A DNA stretch of 64,000 nucleotides from Megasphaera hominis (lineage in GTDB: Bacteria > Bacillota > Negativicutes > Veillonellales > Megasphaeraceae), in contig NZ_JACOGK010000014.1 in NCBI RefSeq assembly GCF_014269395.1, positions 5,216 to 69,215 on the forward strand, given 5' to 3'. The position numbers and the translations under genes were made by a program. Numbering within the stretch: the first letter of the stretch is position 1; each line of letters starts with the position of its first letter. The notes under the pieces are model-generated. The model was not told the DNA's origin. It worked only from the letters and a program-made list of their open reading frames with translations, and searched no databases. Shown piece by piece: positions 43,913-52,718 of this stretch.

Positions 43913-44953
43913 ATGGAACTGGAAATGGAATTTATCCGTAAATTGCCGTCACCGCAGGAGCTGCGGGAAGATCACCCGGTGCCGTCTGCTGTGTATGAGA
44001 TCAAGCAGCGGCGGGACCAGGAAATACGGCGCATCCTGACGGGGGAAGATGGGCGCTTTTTGCTTATCATCGGTCCCTGCTCGGCGGATAATGAAGCGAC
44101 TGTCCTCGAATATGCGCGGCGCCTGGCACGGGTACAGGAAGAGGTAAAAGACACGCTCTATATTATCCCGCGGGTCTACACGAATAAGCCCCGTACCATC
44201 GGTGTGGGCTACAAGGGCATGCTCCACCAGCCCGATCCGGAGGGACGGGAAGATATGCTGGCCGGTATTTTGGCAATCCGGGACATGCACGTACGGGTCA
44301 TTGCCGAAACGGGCTTTACCTGTGCCGAAGAAATCCTTTACCCGGAAATCCACCGCTATTTGTCGGATCTCCTTTCGTATGCCGCCATCGGTGCCCGCTC
44401 GGTCGAAGACCAGCTGCACCGCATGATTGCCAGCGGCGTCGGTATTCCTGTAGGCATGAAAAATCCCACGTCCGGTGACATTTCGGTCATGCTCAATTCC
44501 ATTGCTGCGGCGCAGCATGAACAGCAATTCCTTTTCCGCGGCTGGGAAGTGCGGACCAAGGGCAATCCCCTGGCCCATGCCATCCTGCGCGGCTACGTCG
44601 ACCAGTTTGGCAAAAGCCTGCCCAATTACCATTACGAAGACCTGCAGCGCCTCTTTGAGGCCTATGGCCAGCGTGACCTGGCCAACCCGGCGGTCATTGT
44701 CGACGTCAATCATGCCAATTCGGGCAAGAAGTATTTGGAACAGATCCGCATTGCCAACGATGTCCTCTACAGCCGCCATATGAACGGCGATATCCGCCGC
44801 ATGGTCAAAGGGCTGATGATCGAAAGTTATTTGGAAGACGGCAGCCAGGATGTGAGCGGCGGCGTCTTCGGCAAGTCCATTACCGATCCCTGTCTGGGCT
44901 GGGAAAAGACGGAAGCCTTGCTCTTGGAGCTGGCTGACCGTGTCGAAATGTAG
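43913..44953 (+). CDS. aroF: 3-deoxy-7-phosphoheptulonate (DAHP) synthase, class I alpha
   Basis: 346 residues, AroF/G/H type. First step of the shikimate pathway from PEP and erythrose-4-phosphate, feeding chorismate to the trp operon. Signatures: LLIIGPCSADNE, RVYTNKPRTIGVGYKG, VGMKNPTSGD and VIVDVNHANSGK. The start is ATG with GGGGGTGG upstream. Its N-terminus (MELEMEFIRKLPSPQELREDHP) resembles the feedback-binding region of enteric enzymes. No T-box or trp attenuator seen upstream. Confidence 0.95.
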   Translation: MELEMEFIRKLPSPQELREDHPVPSAVYEIKQRRDQEIRRILTGEDGRFLLIIGPCSADNEATVLEYARRLARVQEEVKDTLYIIPRVYTNKPRTIGVGYKGMLHQPDPEGREDMLAGILAIRDMHVRVIAETGFTCAEEILYPEIHRYLSDLLSYAAIGARSVEDQLHRMIASGVGIPVGMKNPTSGDISVMLNSIAAAQHEQQFLFRGWEVRTKGNPLAHAILRGYVDQFGKSLPNYHYEDLQRLFEAYGQRDLANPAVIVDVNHANSGKKYLEQIRIANDVLYSRHMNGDIRRMVKGLMIESYLEDGSQDVSGGVFGKSITDPCLGWEKTEALLLELADRVEM

Positions 44954-44974
44954 AAAATAGCAGGAGGGGTATGT

Positions 44975-45388
44975 ATGCTGAAACAGGTTTCACTTTTTAC
45001 GGCGAATACGAACGGCGCCTTGAGCCAGGTTACGAATGTACTGGCCCAGGCGGGTATTAATATTTTTACGATGATTGCCAGTGATAGTGCAGAATTTGGC
45101 ATTGTCCGCCTCATCGTGGACGACGCAGAAAAGGCACAGGATAAATTGACGGCAGCCGGCTACCAATGCCGTATTGACCGCGTCCTTGCCGTAGACATGG
45201 CCTCAGATGAACCGGGGACGCTGGATCGGATTTTAAACAGCCTCCACCAGGCCAACGTCTTTATCAAGTATTGTTACATTTCCTTTGACCGTACCAGTGC
45301 GTCGCCGATTGCCGTCATCAAGACGGACGAACCGGAAACGGAGACCTTTTTGCGGGGCAAGGGTTATCACCTGCTCGACCGTTTCTAA
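44975..45388 (+). CDS. Tandem ACT-domain protein
   Basis: 137 residues made of two ACT domains: VSLFTANTNGALSQVTNVLA with INIFTMIASDS, and DEPGTLDRILNSLHQANVFI. ACT domains bind amino acids and regulate metabolic enzymes. It starts 22 bp after the DAHP synthase gene with AGGAGGGG upstream and is likely co-transcribed, so it may sense an aromatic amino acid and modulate that enzyme. This is inferred from position only. Confidence 0.85.
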   Translation: MLKQVSLFTANTNGALSQVTNVLAQAGINIFTMIASDSAEFGIVRLIVDDAEKAQDKLTAAGYQCRIDRVLAVDMASDEPGTLDRILNSLHQANVFIKYCYISFDRTSASPIAVIKTDEPETETFLRGKGYHLLDRF

Positions 45389-45403
45389 GCAAGGAGTTAT
45401 TTT

Positions 45404-46027
45404 ATGGAAACCATCTATGCCATCTTGTTGGCAATTCTTGTGATTCTCAGTTCGATTTATTATTTTCGCGAATTTCTCATTGGCTTGCTGCACATGTCGC
45501 GCCATCGCCGGGAAGCCCTGCCGGTCCAGTCGGACCAGGTCGGTAACCCCGTGGGCACATGCGGCAAAAAGGTCCTGACGGTCTACTTTTCCTGGGGCGG
45601 CAATACGCGCAAGACGGCCTTTCGCGTGCACGATCTGGCCGGCGGCGATATTGCCGAAATCAGAGTAGCCCGGACCTATCCCGATGATTACAAAGGAACG
45701 ACCAACCGGGCGCAGGAAGAAAAAATCCAGCGCCAGCGGCCGGACCTGCAGCCCTTTGCTGCCGTCCCGGCTGATTACGACATCCTGCTCTTGGGCTATC
45801 CCCTTTGGTGGGGCACAGTGCCCATGGCTGTGCGCACGTTTTTAGAAAGCCACCATTTAGACGGCAAGGTTATTTGTCCCTTTGCTACCAGTGGCGGCGG
45901 TACGATGGAAGACAGTGTAGAAGACCTGCGCCTGAGTGCCCCTGAAGCAGACGTACAGGACGGACAAATGCTGAACCGCCTTTGCCATTTGAAGCCGTGG
46001 CTGAAACGGAACGGGTTGCTCCTATGA
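45404..46027 (+). CDS. Membrane-anchored flavodoxin-family protein
   Basis: 207 residues. An N-terminal membrane helix (YAILLAILVILSSIYYF) is followed by a flavodoxin fold from about 55: FSWGGNTRKTA (FMN phosphate loop), DILLLGYPLWWGTVPMAVR and TSGGGTMEDSV. Probably an FMN electron carrier or quinone-type reductase at the inner membrane. The start is ATG with AAGGAG upstream. It overlaps the following DUF1294 gene by 4 bp. Confidence 0.85.
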   Translation: METIYAILLAILVILSSIYYFREFLIGLLHMSRHRREALPVQSDQVGNPVGTCGKKVLTVYFSWGGNTRKTAFRVHDLAGGDIAEIRVARTYPDDYKGTTNRAQEEKIQRQRPDLQPFAAVPADYDILLLGYPLWWGTVPMAVRTFLESHHLDGKVICPFATSGGGTMEDSVEDLRLSAPEADVQDGQMLNRLCHLKPWLKRNGLLL

Positions 46028-46293
46028 TAGAAATGACACTGATGCTGGGCCTGTGGGGCGTAATCAACCTGGTGACCTTTGCCATCTATGGCTTGGACAA
46101 ATACAAGGCCAGACACCATAAATGGCGTATTTCCGAAGCAACACTCCTGCTGTTGGCCGCCGTTGGCGGCAGTGCCGGCGCCTTAGTCGCCATGCAGGTA
46201 TTTCGTCACAAAACGCAGCACTTAAAATTTAAACTGGGCGTACCGGCCCTGCTTGTATTGCAGCTGGCCTGTCTGTACGTTTGGGGGAAATAG
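46024..46293 (+). CDS. DUF1294 small membrane protein
   Basis: 89 residues, two to three membrane helices. The DUF1294 core NLVTFAIYGLDKYKA...WRISEATLLLLAAVGGS is present. It starts in the ATGA overlap with the flavodoxin gene, so translational coupling is likely. Function unknown. Confidence 0.88.
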   Translation: MIEMTLMLGLWGVINLVTFAIYGLDKYKARHHKWRISEATLLLLAAVGGSAGALVAMQVFRHKTQHLKFKLGVPALLVLQLACLYVWGK

Positions 46294-46334
46294 ACGTTTC
46301 TATATTATGCGTAGAATAGAAAAAGGTGATTGAT

Positions 46335-47753
46335 GTGACACAGGGACAGGAACTTTTCTTTACCATGATTCAAGAAGCCATAGATGCTGTTACAGACGGA
46401 GTTGTTATTGTCGACGGCACGTCACGGATCATCTACTTGAATGAGGCGTATACACGTATTCTCGACGTGAAAAAAGAAAAGGTCATGCATCGCCTGCTCA
46501 CGGAAATCGAACCTGGTGCTATGATTCTCGATACATTAGCTGACCACAAGCCTCGTTTGCGGCAATTTGTAGAAGTAAAATCGCGAGGCAAGAAAATCAT
46601 GGTCAACATTACCCCTATTTTTCGAAATCAAATATTTCTTGGGGCTGTATCCGTTTTTAAGGATATTACAGAAATTACCTTGGCTCAGCGGGAACTAGAA
46701 CGGTCCCGCAGACTTAGCCATTCCATTTTTAAGGCTATTTCCAACGATGAAAAGATTTTGCCGCCTGAGTTTTCTCATATTATTGGAGAAGACCCGTGTT
46801 TCGTGCGCAGTCTGAAAATGGCAGAGATTGTTGCGCCTACAGATGCCACGGTTCTTATTGAAGGGGAAAGCGGTACTGGCAAAGAAGTATTTGTTCAGGC
46901 TATCCGCAGTCTGAGCGGTAAGCGCAGTAAACCTTTCGTGAGTATGAACTGCTCGGCCATTCCGGAAACCCTTATTGAGAGTGAACTTTTTGGTTACGAG
47001 GCTGGTTCGTTCACAGGTGCGGCCCGTGGTGGTAAGCCGGGGAAGTTCGAACTGGCTGACGGTGGTACTATTTTTCTGGATGAAATAGGGGAAATGCCTC
47101 TTTTTATGCAATCTAAGCTATTGCGTGTCCTTCAGTCGGGAGAAATCCAAAAGATTGGTTCGGACCGGGTGAAGAAAGTAAATGTCCGGGTTATTGCAGC
47201 GACTAACCGAAATCTAAAGAAGATGGTAGAAACAGGAAACTTCAGGGAAGACCTTTATTTCCGCTTAAATACCTTTAAGATTTTGATTCCGCCTTTACGG
47301 CAGCGCAAGGAAGATATCATGCTCTTGGCAGAATATTTTCTGCAAAAGTTTGCCGCAAAATATCATAAAACCCTTTCCTTTAGTCCGGGGGCAGCACTCG
47401 TACTGCAAGAAAATCCTTGGCTGGGCAATGTGAGACAATTGGAAAGCTGCATTGAATATGCCGTCATCATGGCGACAAAATCACATATTGAAGCGGACGA
47501 TCTGCCAGAAGAATATCGGCATGCAGCAGTTGCCACGCCGGCGTCCGAGGTACCGGTAGCGGAACTTGCTGTACCACTGGCACCCATAGAGGAAGAGTTC
47601 GGGTTAAAGAAGGATATTCAGCAGGTAGAAAAAGAGAAAATGCGTGAGGCACTCGTGGCAACGCAAGGTAATAAAACCAGAGCAATGAAATTATTGGGGA
47701 TCAGCCGCAGAACTTTTTACAAAAAATATAAACTTTATGGATTTACCGATTAA
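46335..47753 (+). CDS. Sigma-54-dependent activator (PAS, AAA+, Fis HTH)
   Basis: 472 residues. An N-terminal PAS domain (about 10-115; AIDAVTDGVVIVDGTSRIIY) is followed by an AAA+ domain: Walker A GESGTGKE near 176, sigma-54 contact loop GSFTGA near 223 (the usual GAFTGA with Ala to Ser), and Walker B GGTIFLDEIGEM. The C-terminal Fis-type HTH is TRAMKLLGISRRTFYKK. GTG at 46335 is chosen because AAAAAGG ends nine bases earlier. Codon use is more AT-rich than upstream neighbours. It lies directly before the AtuA operon and its sigma-54-like promoter, and very likely controls it. Confidence 0.93.
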   Translation: MTQGQELFFTMIQEAIDAVTDGVVIVDGTSRIIYLNEAYTRILDVKKEKVMHRLLTEIEPGAMILDTLADHKPRLRQFVEVKSRGKKIMVNITPIFRNQIFLGAVSVFKDITEITLAQRELERSRRLSHSIFKAISNDEKILPPEFSHIIGEDPCFVRSLKMAEIVAPTDATVLIEGESGTGKEVFVQAIRSLSGKRSKPFVSMNCSAIPETLIESELFGYEAGSFTGAARGGKPGKFELADGGTIFLDEIGEMPLFMQSKLLRVLQSGEIQKIGSDRVKKVNVRVIAATNRNLKKMVETGNFREDLYFRLNTFKILIPPLRQRKEDIMLLAEYFLQKFAAKYHKTLSFSPGAALVLQENPWLGNVRQLESCIEYAVIMATKSHIEADDLPEEYRHAAVATPASEVPVAELAVPLAPIEEEFGLKKDIQQVEKEKMREALVATQGNKTRAMKLLGISRRTFYKKYKLYGFTD

Positions 47754-47774
47754 ATGTATACAAAGTAGATAATA

Positions 47775-47795
47775 ATTGTTTACCCTGTATACAAT
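47775..47795. promoter_or_regulatory. 21-bp palindrome, probable upstream activator site
   Basis: ATTGTTTAC-CCT-GTATACAAT, nine-base arms with one mismatch. Related half-sites flank it: GTATACAA at 47756-47763 and GTGTTTAC at about 47797-47804. They lie 130-170 bp before the sigma-54-like promoter, the usual distance for enhancer binding. Confidence 0.65.
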
Positions 47796-47817
47796 AGTGT
47801 TTACTTTGGATATGCAG

Positions 47818-47865
47818 GCACGTACTGTACCACCTCTCAGGTGTAGTACAGTACGTGCTTTTTTT
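47818..47865 (+). terminator. Terminator of the sigma-54 activator gene
   Basis: Long stem GCACGTACTGTACCACCT / GGTGTAGTACAGTACGTGC followed by seven T. Confidence 0.92.
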
Positions 47866-47922
47866 AACAAACTATGCCTGATTTTGCCACCTTTTGCCCC
47901 TTTTGTGATGTAGAAGAATATA

Positions 47923-47938
47923 TGGCATAAAAATTTCA
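47923..47938 (+). promoter_or_regulatory. Sigma-54-like -24/-12 promoter of the AtuA operon
   Basis: TGGCATAAAAATTTCA against the consensus TGGCAYRNNNNTTGCW. All defined positions match except G to T in the -12 element. Lies 78 bp before the first gene, downstream of the activator gene and palindrome. Confidence 0.6.
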
Positions 47939-48015
47939 TATATATTTGTGAATAGCACAAAGGTATTTGAATAATACCATCAAATCATTTACATCCAAAG
48001 AAAAGAGGTATCGTT

Positions 48016-49374
48016 ATGAAAACTATTCGAATTGGTGGTGGCCAGGGTTTTTGGGGCGATTTAAGTGATGCGCCGATTACAATGGCCAGGGAAGATAATG
48101 TAGACTACATTTGCTGCGATTATTTGGCAGAGCTGACACTGTCTATTATGCGCCGGCAACAGGAAAAACATCCGGAAGCAGGTTATGCCCGTGACTTTAT
48201 CACAGCACTCAAAGGCATGTTGCCGTATATTTCTAAAAAAGGTACCAAAGTAATTACCAACGCCGGCGGTATGAACGTGAAAGCTTGCGTTGAAAAGGTC
48301 AAGGAAGTCATCAAAGAAGGCGGCTATCACTTGAAAGTCGGCTATGTACTGGGTGATGATGTACGTGAATTAATTCCCCAACTTCGGGAAAAAGGGATCA
48401 CCATGAAACACATGGATACAGGGGAAGACATCGACCGTATCCTGCCGAACATGGTAAATGCCAATGTATACTATGGCGTAGAACCGATTGTAAAATGCCT
48501 GCAGGATGGCGCTGATATTATTATCCTCGGCCGTTCTACCGATACGGCTATGTTTGAAGCACCGCTCATTTATGAATTTGGTTGGAAGCTTGATGATTGG
48601 ACAGCTAAAGCTACAGGTATCCTGGCCGGTCATCTTTGCGAATGCGGCGCTCAGGCTACAGGCGGTAATTATGACTATGATTGGGAACACGTTCCCAGCC
48701 CGGAAAATCTCGGCTATCCTATTGCTGAAATTAGCGAAAAAGGCAGCCTGGTTCTCACAAAAACGAAAAATACGGGCGGCCTGGTTACTCCGCAATCTGT
48801 TAAAGAACAGCTCTTGTATGAAATCCATGATCCCTCTAAATATATTACACCTGATGTCGTTGCCGATTTCAGCAAAATCACATTGGAAGAAATCGAACGC
48901 GATCACGTCGCTGTTCGAGGCGTAACAGGTACACCGGCTCCGGATACGCTCAAGCTGTGCGTAGGCTATCTCGAAGGCTATCGCAACATTGCCTACTTGC
49001 CGTATTCCTGGCCGCGCGCTCTGGACAAAGCCAAGATGGCAGCGGATATCCTCGACAAGAGACTGGCAATGAAGAATGCTAAGATCATCCGCAAGAATAT
49101 CAGCTATCTCGGCGTCAACGCTTTGCATGGCCCGCTGGCTCCGGAACTGGATGCTGACCTCAACGAAGTAGTTCTCCGTTATGCCATCATGACTGAAACC
49201 AAGGCCGAAGGCTTGAAACTGACACCGGAAGTAGCTGCTGTCAGCAATCTGAATGGACCTGCTCAGGGGTGCTTCTTTGGCGGCCGTACACGTCCGAGCG
49301 AAGTGTTTGCTCTCTGGCCGACGCTGATTCCGCGTGATGCCATTACTATTACGACGTATGTTGAGGAGGTCTAA
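48016..49374 (+). CDS. AtuA-family protein (acyclic terpene utilisation, formerly DUF1446)
   Basis: 452 residues. The family start MKTIRIGGGQGFWGDLSDAP is followed by DYICCDYLAELTLSIM, ADIIILGRSTDTAMF and GHLCECGAQATGGNYDYDW. In terpene-degrading pseudomonads AtuA is needed for acyclic terpene catabolism, but its reaction is not settled and homologues occur in other carboxylate pathways. First gene of a four-gene operon ending with a CitMHS carrier. The start is ATG with AAAGAGG upstream. Confidence 0.85.
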   Translation: MKTIRIGGGQGFWGDLSDAPITMAREDNVDYICCDYLAELTLSIMRRQQEKHPEAGYARDFITALKGMLPYISKKGTKVITNAGGMNVKACVEKVKEVIKEGGYHLKVGYVLGDDVRELIPQLREKGITMKHMDTGEDIDRILPNMVNANVYYGVEPIVKCLQDGADIIILGRSTDTAMFEAPLIYEFGWKLDDWTAKATGILAGHLCECGAQATGGNYDYDWEHVPSPENLGYPIAEISEKGSLVLTKTKNTGGLVTPQSVKEQLLYEIHDPSKYITPDVVADFSKITLEEIERDHVAVRGVTGTPAPDTLKLCVGYLEGYRNIAYLPYSWPRALDKAKMAADILDKRLAMKNAKIIRKNISYLGVNALHGPLAPELDADLNEVVLRYAIMTETKAEGLKLTPEVAAVSNLNGPAQGCFFGGRTRPSEVFALWPTLIPRDAITITTYVEEV

Positions 49375-49378
49375 GATC

Positions 49379-49702
49379 ATGAAAGTACAGTTAAAAGATA
49401 TTGCACACGGCCGTTGCGGCGATAAAAGTGATACATCCAATATTTGCATTTATGCCCGTGAACCAAAATACTATAAAGCGATGGAAAAACAGCTCACTGC
49501 AGAACGTGTACGCCGTCATTTTGAAGGACTCGTCTTCGGCGACGTAACCCGCTATGATGTGCCTCAGCTCGATGGTTTCAATTTTGTTATGCACCATGCT
49601 CTCGATGGCGGCGCTACGCGTTCGCTCCGTCTCGATACGTTGGGTAAATGCATGGAAGCAGCTTTGCTGCGCATGGAAATTGAAGTGGACGACGAAGACT
49701 AA
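49379..49702 (+). CDS. AtuA-like C-terminal (ferredoxin-fold) domain protein
   Basis: 107 residues. Matches the small domain that in many AtuA proteins is fused at the C-terminus: KLKD-like VQLKDIAHGRCGDKSDTSNI and the closing HALDGGATRSLRLD. Here it is a separate gene 4 bp after AtuA, with GAGGAGG upstream, so the two products probably form a complex. Confidence 0.8.
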   Translation: MKVQLKDIAHGRCGDKSDTSNICIYAREPKYYKAMEKQLTAERVRRHFEGLVFGDVTRYDVPQLDGFNFVMHHALDGGATRSLRLDTLGKCMEAALLRMEIEVDDED

Positions 49703-49716
49703 GGAGGCGCATTCAT

Positions 49717-50895
49717 ATGTCTAAACCGTTACAGGGGATCCGTGTTCTCGACCTGACACGTGTGCTGTCCGGTCCGTATTGCACTATGCTTCTGGCCGAT
49801 ATGGGTGCAGAAGTCATTAAAATCGAAACACCAAAGGGTGATGATAGCCGTGCCTATCCTCCTTTTGACAAGGGGATCAGCGCCTACTATGCCAACCTGA
49901 ACCGTAATAAAAAGAGCATTAAATTGGATTTGCATGATGAAAAAGCCAAAGAAGTACTGCGGGAACTGATCAAGATCTCCGACGTTTTCGTAGAAAACTT
50001 TAAACCGGGCACGATTGCTAAGATGGGTTTTTCCTATGAAGCGGTCAAAGCATTGAACCCGAACATCATCTTTGCCTCTATTTCCGGTTTTGGTCAGACT
50101 GGCCCGTATCGTCTTCTGCCGGGCTATGATGTCATTGCCCAGGCTCTGAGCGGCATGATGAGTGTTACTGGCTGGCCTGATTCACCTCCTACCCGTACAG
50201 GAACGGCAATCGGCGACGTGCTGGGCGGCCTCAACTGCTGCATCGGCATCCTCGCTGCCTTGCAGGGACGCAATACGCAGCATCACGGCGAATACGTCGA
50301 TGTAGGCCTTGTCGATTGCTCCGTCAGCGCTATGGAAACGATTACGGAAATCTACATGGTAGAAGGCCGTATTCCCCAGCGTGCAGGCAATCGCTATGAA
50401 TTTATTTATCCCTACGATTCCTTCGAAGCTTCGGATAAATGGATCGTCATCGGTGTAGGCAATGACGCCATTTGGAAACGCTTCTGCGAAGCGACGGAAC
50501 ATGATGATTGGTTCAATGATCCCCGCTTTACCCTGAATAAGGACAGAGCCAACCAGAAGGACGAATTGAATGCCATGGTTACGGGCTGGACCAAACAGCA
50601 CACGGCTGCCGAAATCATTACACTCTTGCGTGCTCATGGTGTGCCTTGTGCACCCATCCATGATGTAGCTGACGTCGTTAAAGACGAACATATTGCCAAA
50701 GCGCGTCAGATGATTTGCGAAATCGATCATCCGATTGAAGGAAAGATGCGTGTTACGGGCAATCCTGTCAAGATGATCGAAGCCGATCCCTATACGTATG
50801 CAAAAGCACCAGTACTGGGTAGAGATACGGCTGAAGTATTAACGGGTTTGCTGCATATGGATGATAATGACGTTGCCTATTTCACAAAAGAATAA
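49717..50895 (+). CDS. Family III CoA-transferase (CaiB/BaiF)
   Basis: 392 residues. RVLDLTRVLSGPYCTMLLAD carries the family opening. The catalytic Asp is expected in GEYVDVGLVDCSV (near residue 195). Moves CoA between acyl-CoA and a free carboxylate. AGGAGG upstream. In this operon it would activate the acid imported by the CitMHS carrier, with the AtuA pair acting on the substrate or its CoA ester; the substrate is not identifiable from sequence. Confidence 0.92.
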   Translation: MSKPLQGIRVLDLTRVLSGPYCTMLLADMGAEVIKIETPKGDDSRAYPPFDKGISAYYANLNRNKKSIKLDLHDEKAKEVLRELIKISDVFVENFKPGTIAKMGFSYEAVKALNPNIIFASISGFGQTGPYRLLPGYDVIAQALSGMMSVTGWPDSPPTRTGTAIGDVLGGLNCCIGILAALQGRNTQHHGEYVDVGLVDCSVSAMETITEIYMVEGRIPQRAGNRYEFIYPYDSFEASDKWIVIGVGNDAIWKRFCEATEHDDWFNDPRFTLNKDRANQKDELNAMVTGWTKQHTAAEIITLLRAHGVPCAPIHDVADVVKDEHIAKARQMICEIDHPIEGKMRVTGNPVKMIEADPYTYAKAPVLGRDTAEVLTGLLHMDDNDVAYFTKE

Positions 50896-50927
50896 ACTAC
50901 TGACTAACGTTCAAATTTACCACGGTT

Positions 50928-50960
50928 CTGCTGTGCTCTCCCTTTTGGGGAGAGCAGCAG
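50928..50960 (+). other. Intercistronic hairpin before the CitMHS gene
   Basis: CTGCTGTGCTCTCCC / GGGAGAGCAGCAG with a TTTTG loop and no T run. Likely a processing or stability element tuning carrier expression relative to the enzymes. Confidence 0.65.
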
Positions 50961-50985
50961 TAATCGGGATAAGGAGGAACTAACA

Positions 50986-52281
50986 ATGTTAGCAATTGTT
51001 GGGCTTATTACCATCCTCTTGGTCTTAACGCTCATTATGACCAAGAAATTGTCTACTATGTCAGCATTGATTGCCATTCCTATTCTGGCTTGCCTGTTCT
51101 TGGGCCAGGCTGGTGATTTAGGTAAGTTCATGCTGGCTGGTATTAAAAATGTAGCACCTACAGGCGCTATGTTTATCTTTGCTGTCTTGTTCTTTACCAT
51201 CATGGGGGATGCCGGCGTTTTTGAACGCATTGTTAATAAGATTATCGGTGTTGTCGGTTCGGATCCCATTAAAGTATGCGTAGGGACTTTTGTTATTACC
51301 ATGTTTTGCCATCTTGACGGATCTGGGGCTGCAACTTTCCTGATCGTTATTCCGGCTATGCTGCCTATTTTTGATAAACTGAAAATGGATCGTAGGATCC
51401 TGGCTACTATTGTAGCTCTTGGCGCCGGGACAATGAATATGTTGCCTTGGGGCGGTCCAACACTGCGTGCGGCAACAGCACTGGATGTGCCGGTTATGGA
51501 GTTATTCAATCCTATGATGTTGCCACAGATTTGTGGCCTTATTGCTGGGATTGCCATTGCAGTCATGTTCGGGATTAAAGAAAAACGCCGTTTAGGTGTA
51601 TCTTTAGCCGAAATAAGTGTGGCGCCAATGGTATTATCTGAAGAAGAACAGGCTTTGCGTCGTCCAAAATTGTTTTGGTTCAATCTAGTTCTCATCATTG
51701 CTACGGTTGCCGTTATGGTTGAAGGCAGTCTGCCACCTGTTGGTTGTTTTATGGCCGCATTGGTTATCATGCTCATGGTCAACTATCCTGATGTAAAATT
51801 GCAGGGGAAATTAATTGATGCGCATGCTAAAGAAGCTCTCATGATGGCAAGCGTCCTTTTTGCTGCCGGTATCTTTACTGGTATCATGAAAGGGTCGGGT
51901 ATGATCGATGCCATGGCTAAAGGCCTGGTTGCTATTATGCCAGATGCACTTGCACCACACTTTGCGGTTATTATCGGTGTTATTTCTATGCCTGCCAGCT
52001 TACTCTTTGACCCGGATAGTTTCTATTTTGCTGTACTTCCGGTTCTGGCACAGGCTGCAAATGCCGTTGGCTTAGCGGGTATTGATTTGGGACGTGCTGC
52101 TATTTGTGGTGAAATGACCTTAGGTTTCCCCATTTCTCCCTTGACGCCAGCTACATTTCTTTTGATTGGCTTGGCCGGCATCGACTTAGGCGATCACCAG
52201 AAACACACCTTCTTCTGGGCTTGGCTCGTGTCTTTAGTCGTTTTGATTGCAGCCATTCTTGTGGGAACTATTCCTTTATAA
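50986..52281 (+). CDS. CitMHS-family carboxylate/citrate transporter
   Basis: 431 residues, about 12 membrane helices. CitMHS features: LDGSGAATFLIVIPAMLPI, LPWGGPTLRAATAL and LLFDPDSFYFAVLPVLA. Family members import metal-citrate or related di- and tricarboxylates with protons. The start is ATG with AAGGAGG upstream. Last gene of the AtuA operon; suggests the pathway substrate is an anionic carboxylate, not a terpene. Confidence 0.9.
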   Translation: MLAIVGLITILLVLTLIMTKKLSTMSALIAIPILACLFLGQAGDLGKFMLAGIKNVAPTGAMFIFAVLFFTIMGDAGVFERIVNKIIGVVGSDPIKVCVGTFVITMFCHLDGSGAATFLIVIPAMLPIFDKLKMDRRILATIVALGAGTMNMLPWGGPTLRAATALDVPVMELFNPMMLPQICGLIAGIAIAVMFGIKEKRRLGVSLAEISVAPMVLSEEEQALRRPKLFWFNLVLIIATVAVMVEGSLPPVGCFMAALVIMLMVNYPDVKLQGKLIDAHAKEALMMASVLFAAGIFTGIMKGSGMIDAMAKGLVAIMPDALAPHFAVIIGVISMPASLLFDPDSFYFAVLPVLAQAANAVGLAGIDLGRAAICGEMTLGFPISPLTPATFLLIGLAGIDLGDHQKHTFFWAWLVSLVVLIAAILVGTIPL

Positions 52282-52285
52282 GATC

Positions 52286-52340
52286 AAAAAGCGCTGTATG
52301 GTTCTTATGAATTAATTCATGAGAGGCACGGCGCTTTTTG
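52286..52340 (+). terminator. Terminator of the AtuA operon
   Basis: AAAAAGCGC...GCGCTTTTT outer stem with an inner ATGAATTAATTCAT palindrome. Confidence 0.8.
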
Positions 52341-52344
52341 TATT

Positions 52345-52534
52345 TTATTGAAGTAAAATACGCTCAAAATGGAATCAATGCAGACCCATCACAGATGTAC
52401 TGTATTCAATGGCAGGCGAGTTTTATGCTTTCGTACGTGGTTTGTAACCATTCCTATACATATCCGGCAAAAAAGATTGCAAACTGATATGTATGCGCTG
52501 TCTGCAAGGAACTGTCTTGCAGACAGCTTTTTTT
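52345..52534 (+). ncRNA. Candidate small RNA ending at a strong terminator
   Basis: A perfect 12-bp terminator (GCTGTCTGCAAG / CTTGCAGACAGC, seven T, 52496-52533) follows the AtuA operon terminator with no gene between. The preceding 150 nt have a further stem (ACATATC near 52458, GATATGT near 52487). No promoter is obvious. An open frame over this stretch runs through the terminator and is not credible. Confidence 0.35.
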
Positions 52535-52688
52535 ACAAGTCTATTCAAAACTTTTTGAAATAGAGAATTACTTCTTAAAATAACAAATAACAATTCCACA
52601 GTGATATCTATAATAAACGTTAATAATACTTGAAACTTAAGATGATAATTTCATATGTTTACGAATTTTAAAAATATAGTAAAAATTA

Positions 52689-52718
52689 TTGACAAAATGA
52701 GTCCAAATGATTTAGAAT
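52689..52718 (+). promoter_or_regulatory. Promoter of the DUF3311/SSS transporter pair
   Basis: TTGACA (52689-52694), 18-bp spacer, TAGAAT (52713-52718). The leader has a hairpin AGGCCCGGT / ACTGGGCCT (about 52747-52796) that could attenuate. The stretch 52535-52688 is AT-rich and empty. Confidence 0.7.

Noticed and set aside
52369..52563. 64-codon frame after the AtuA operon
   Set aside because: It reads straight through a perfect intrinsic terminator and has no ribosome site.
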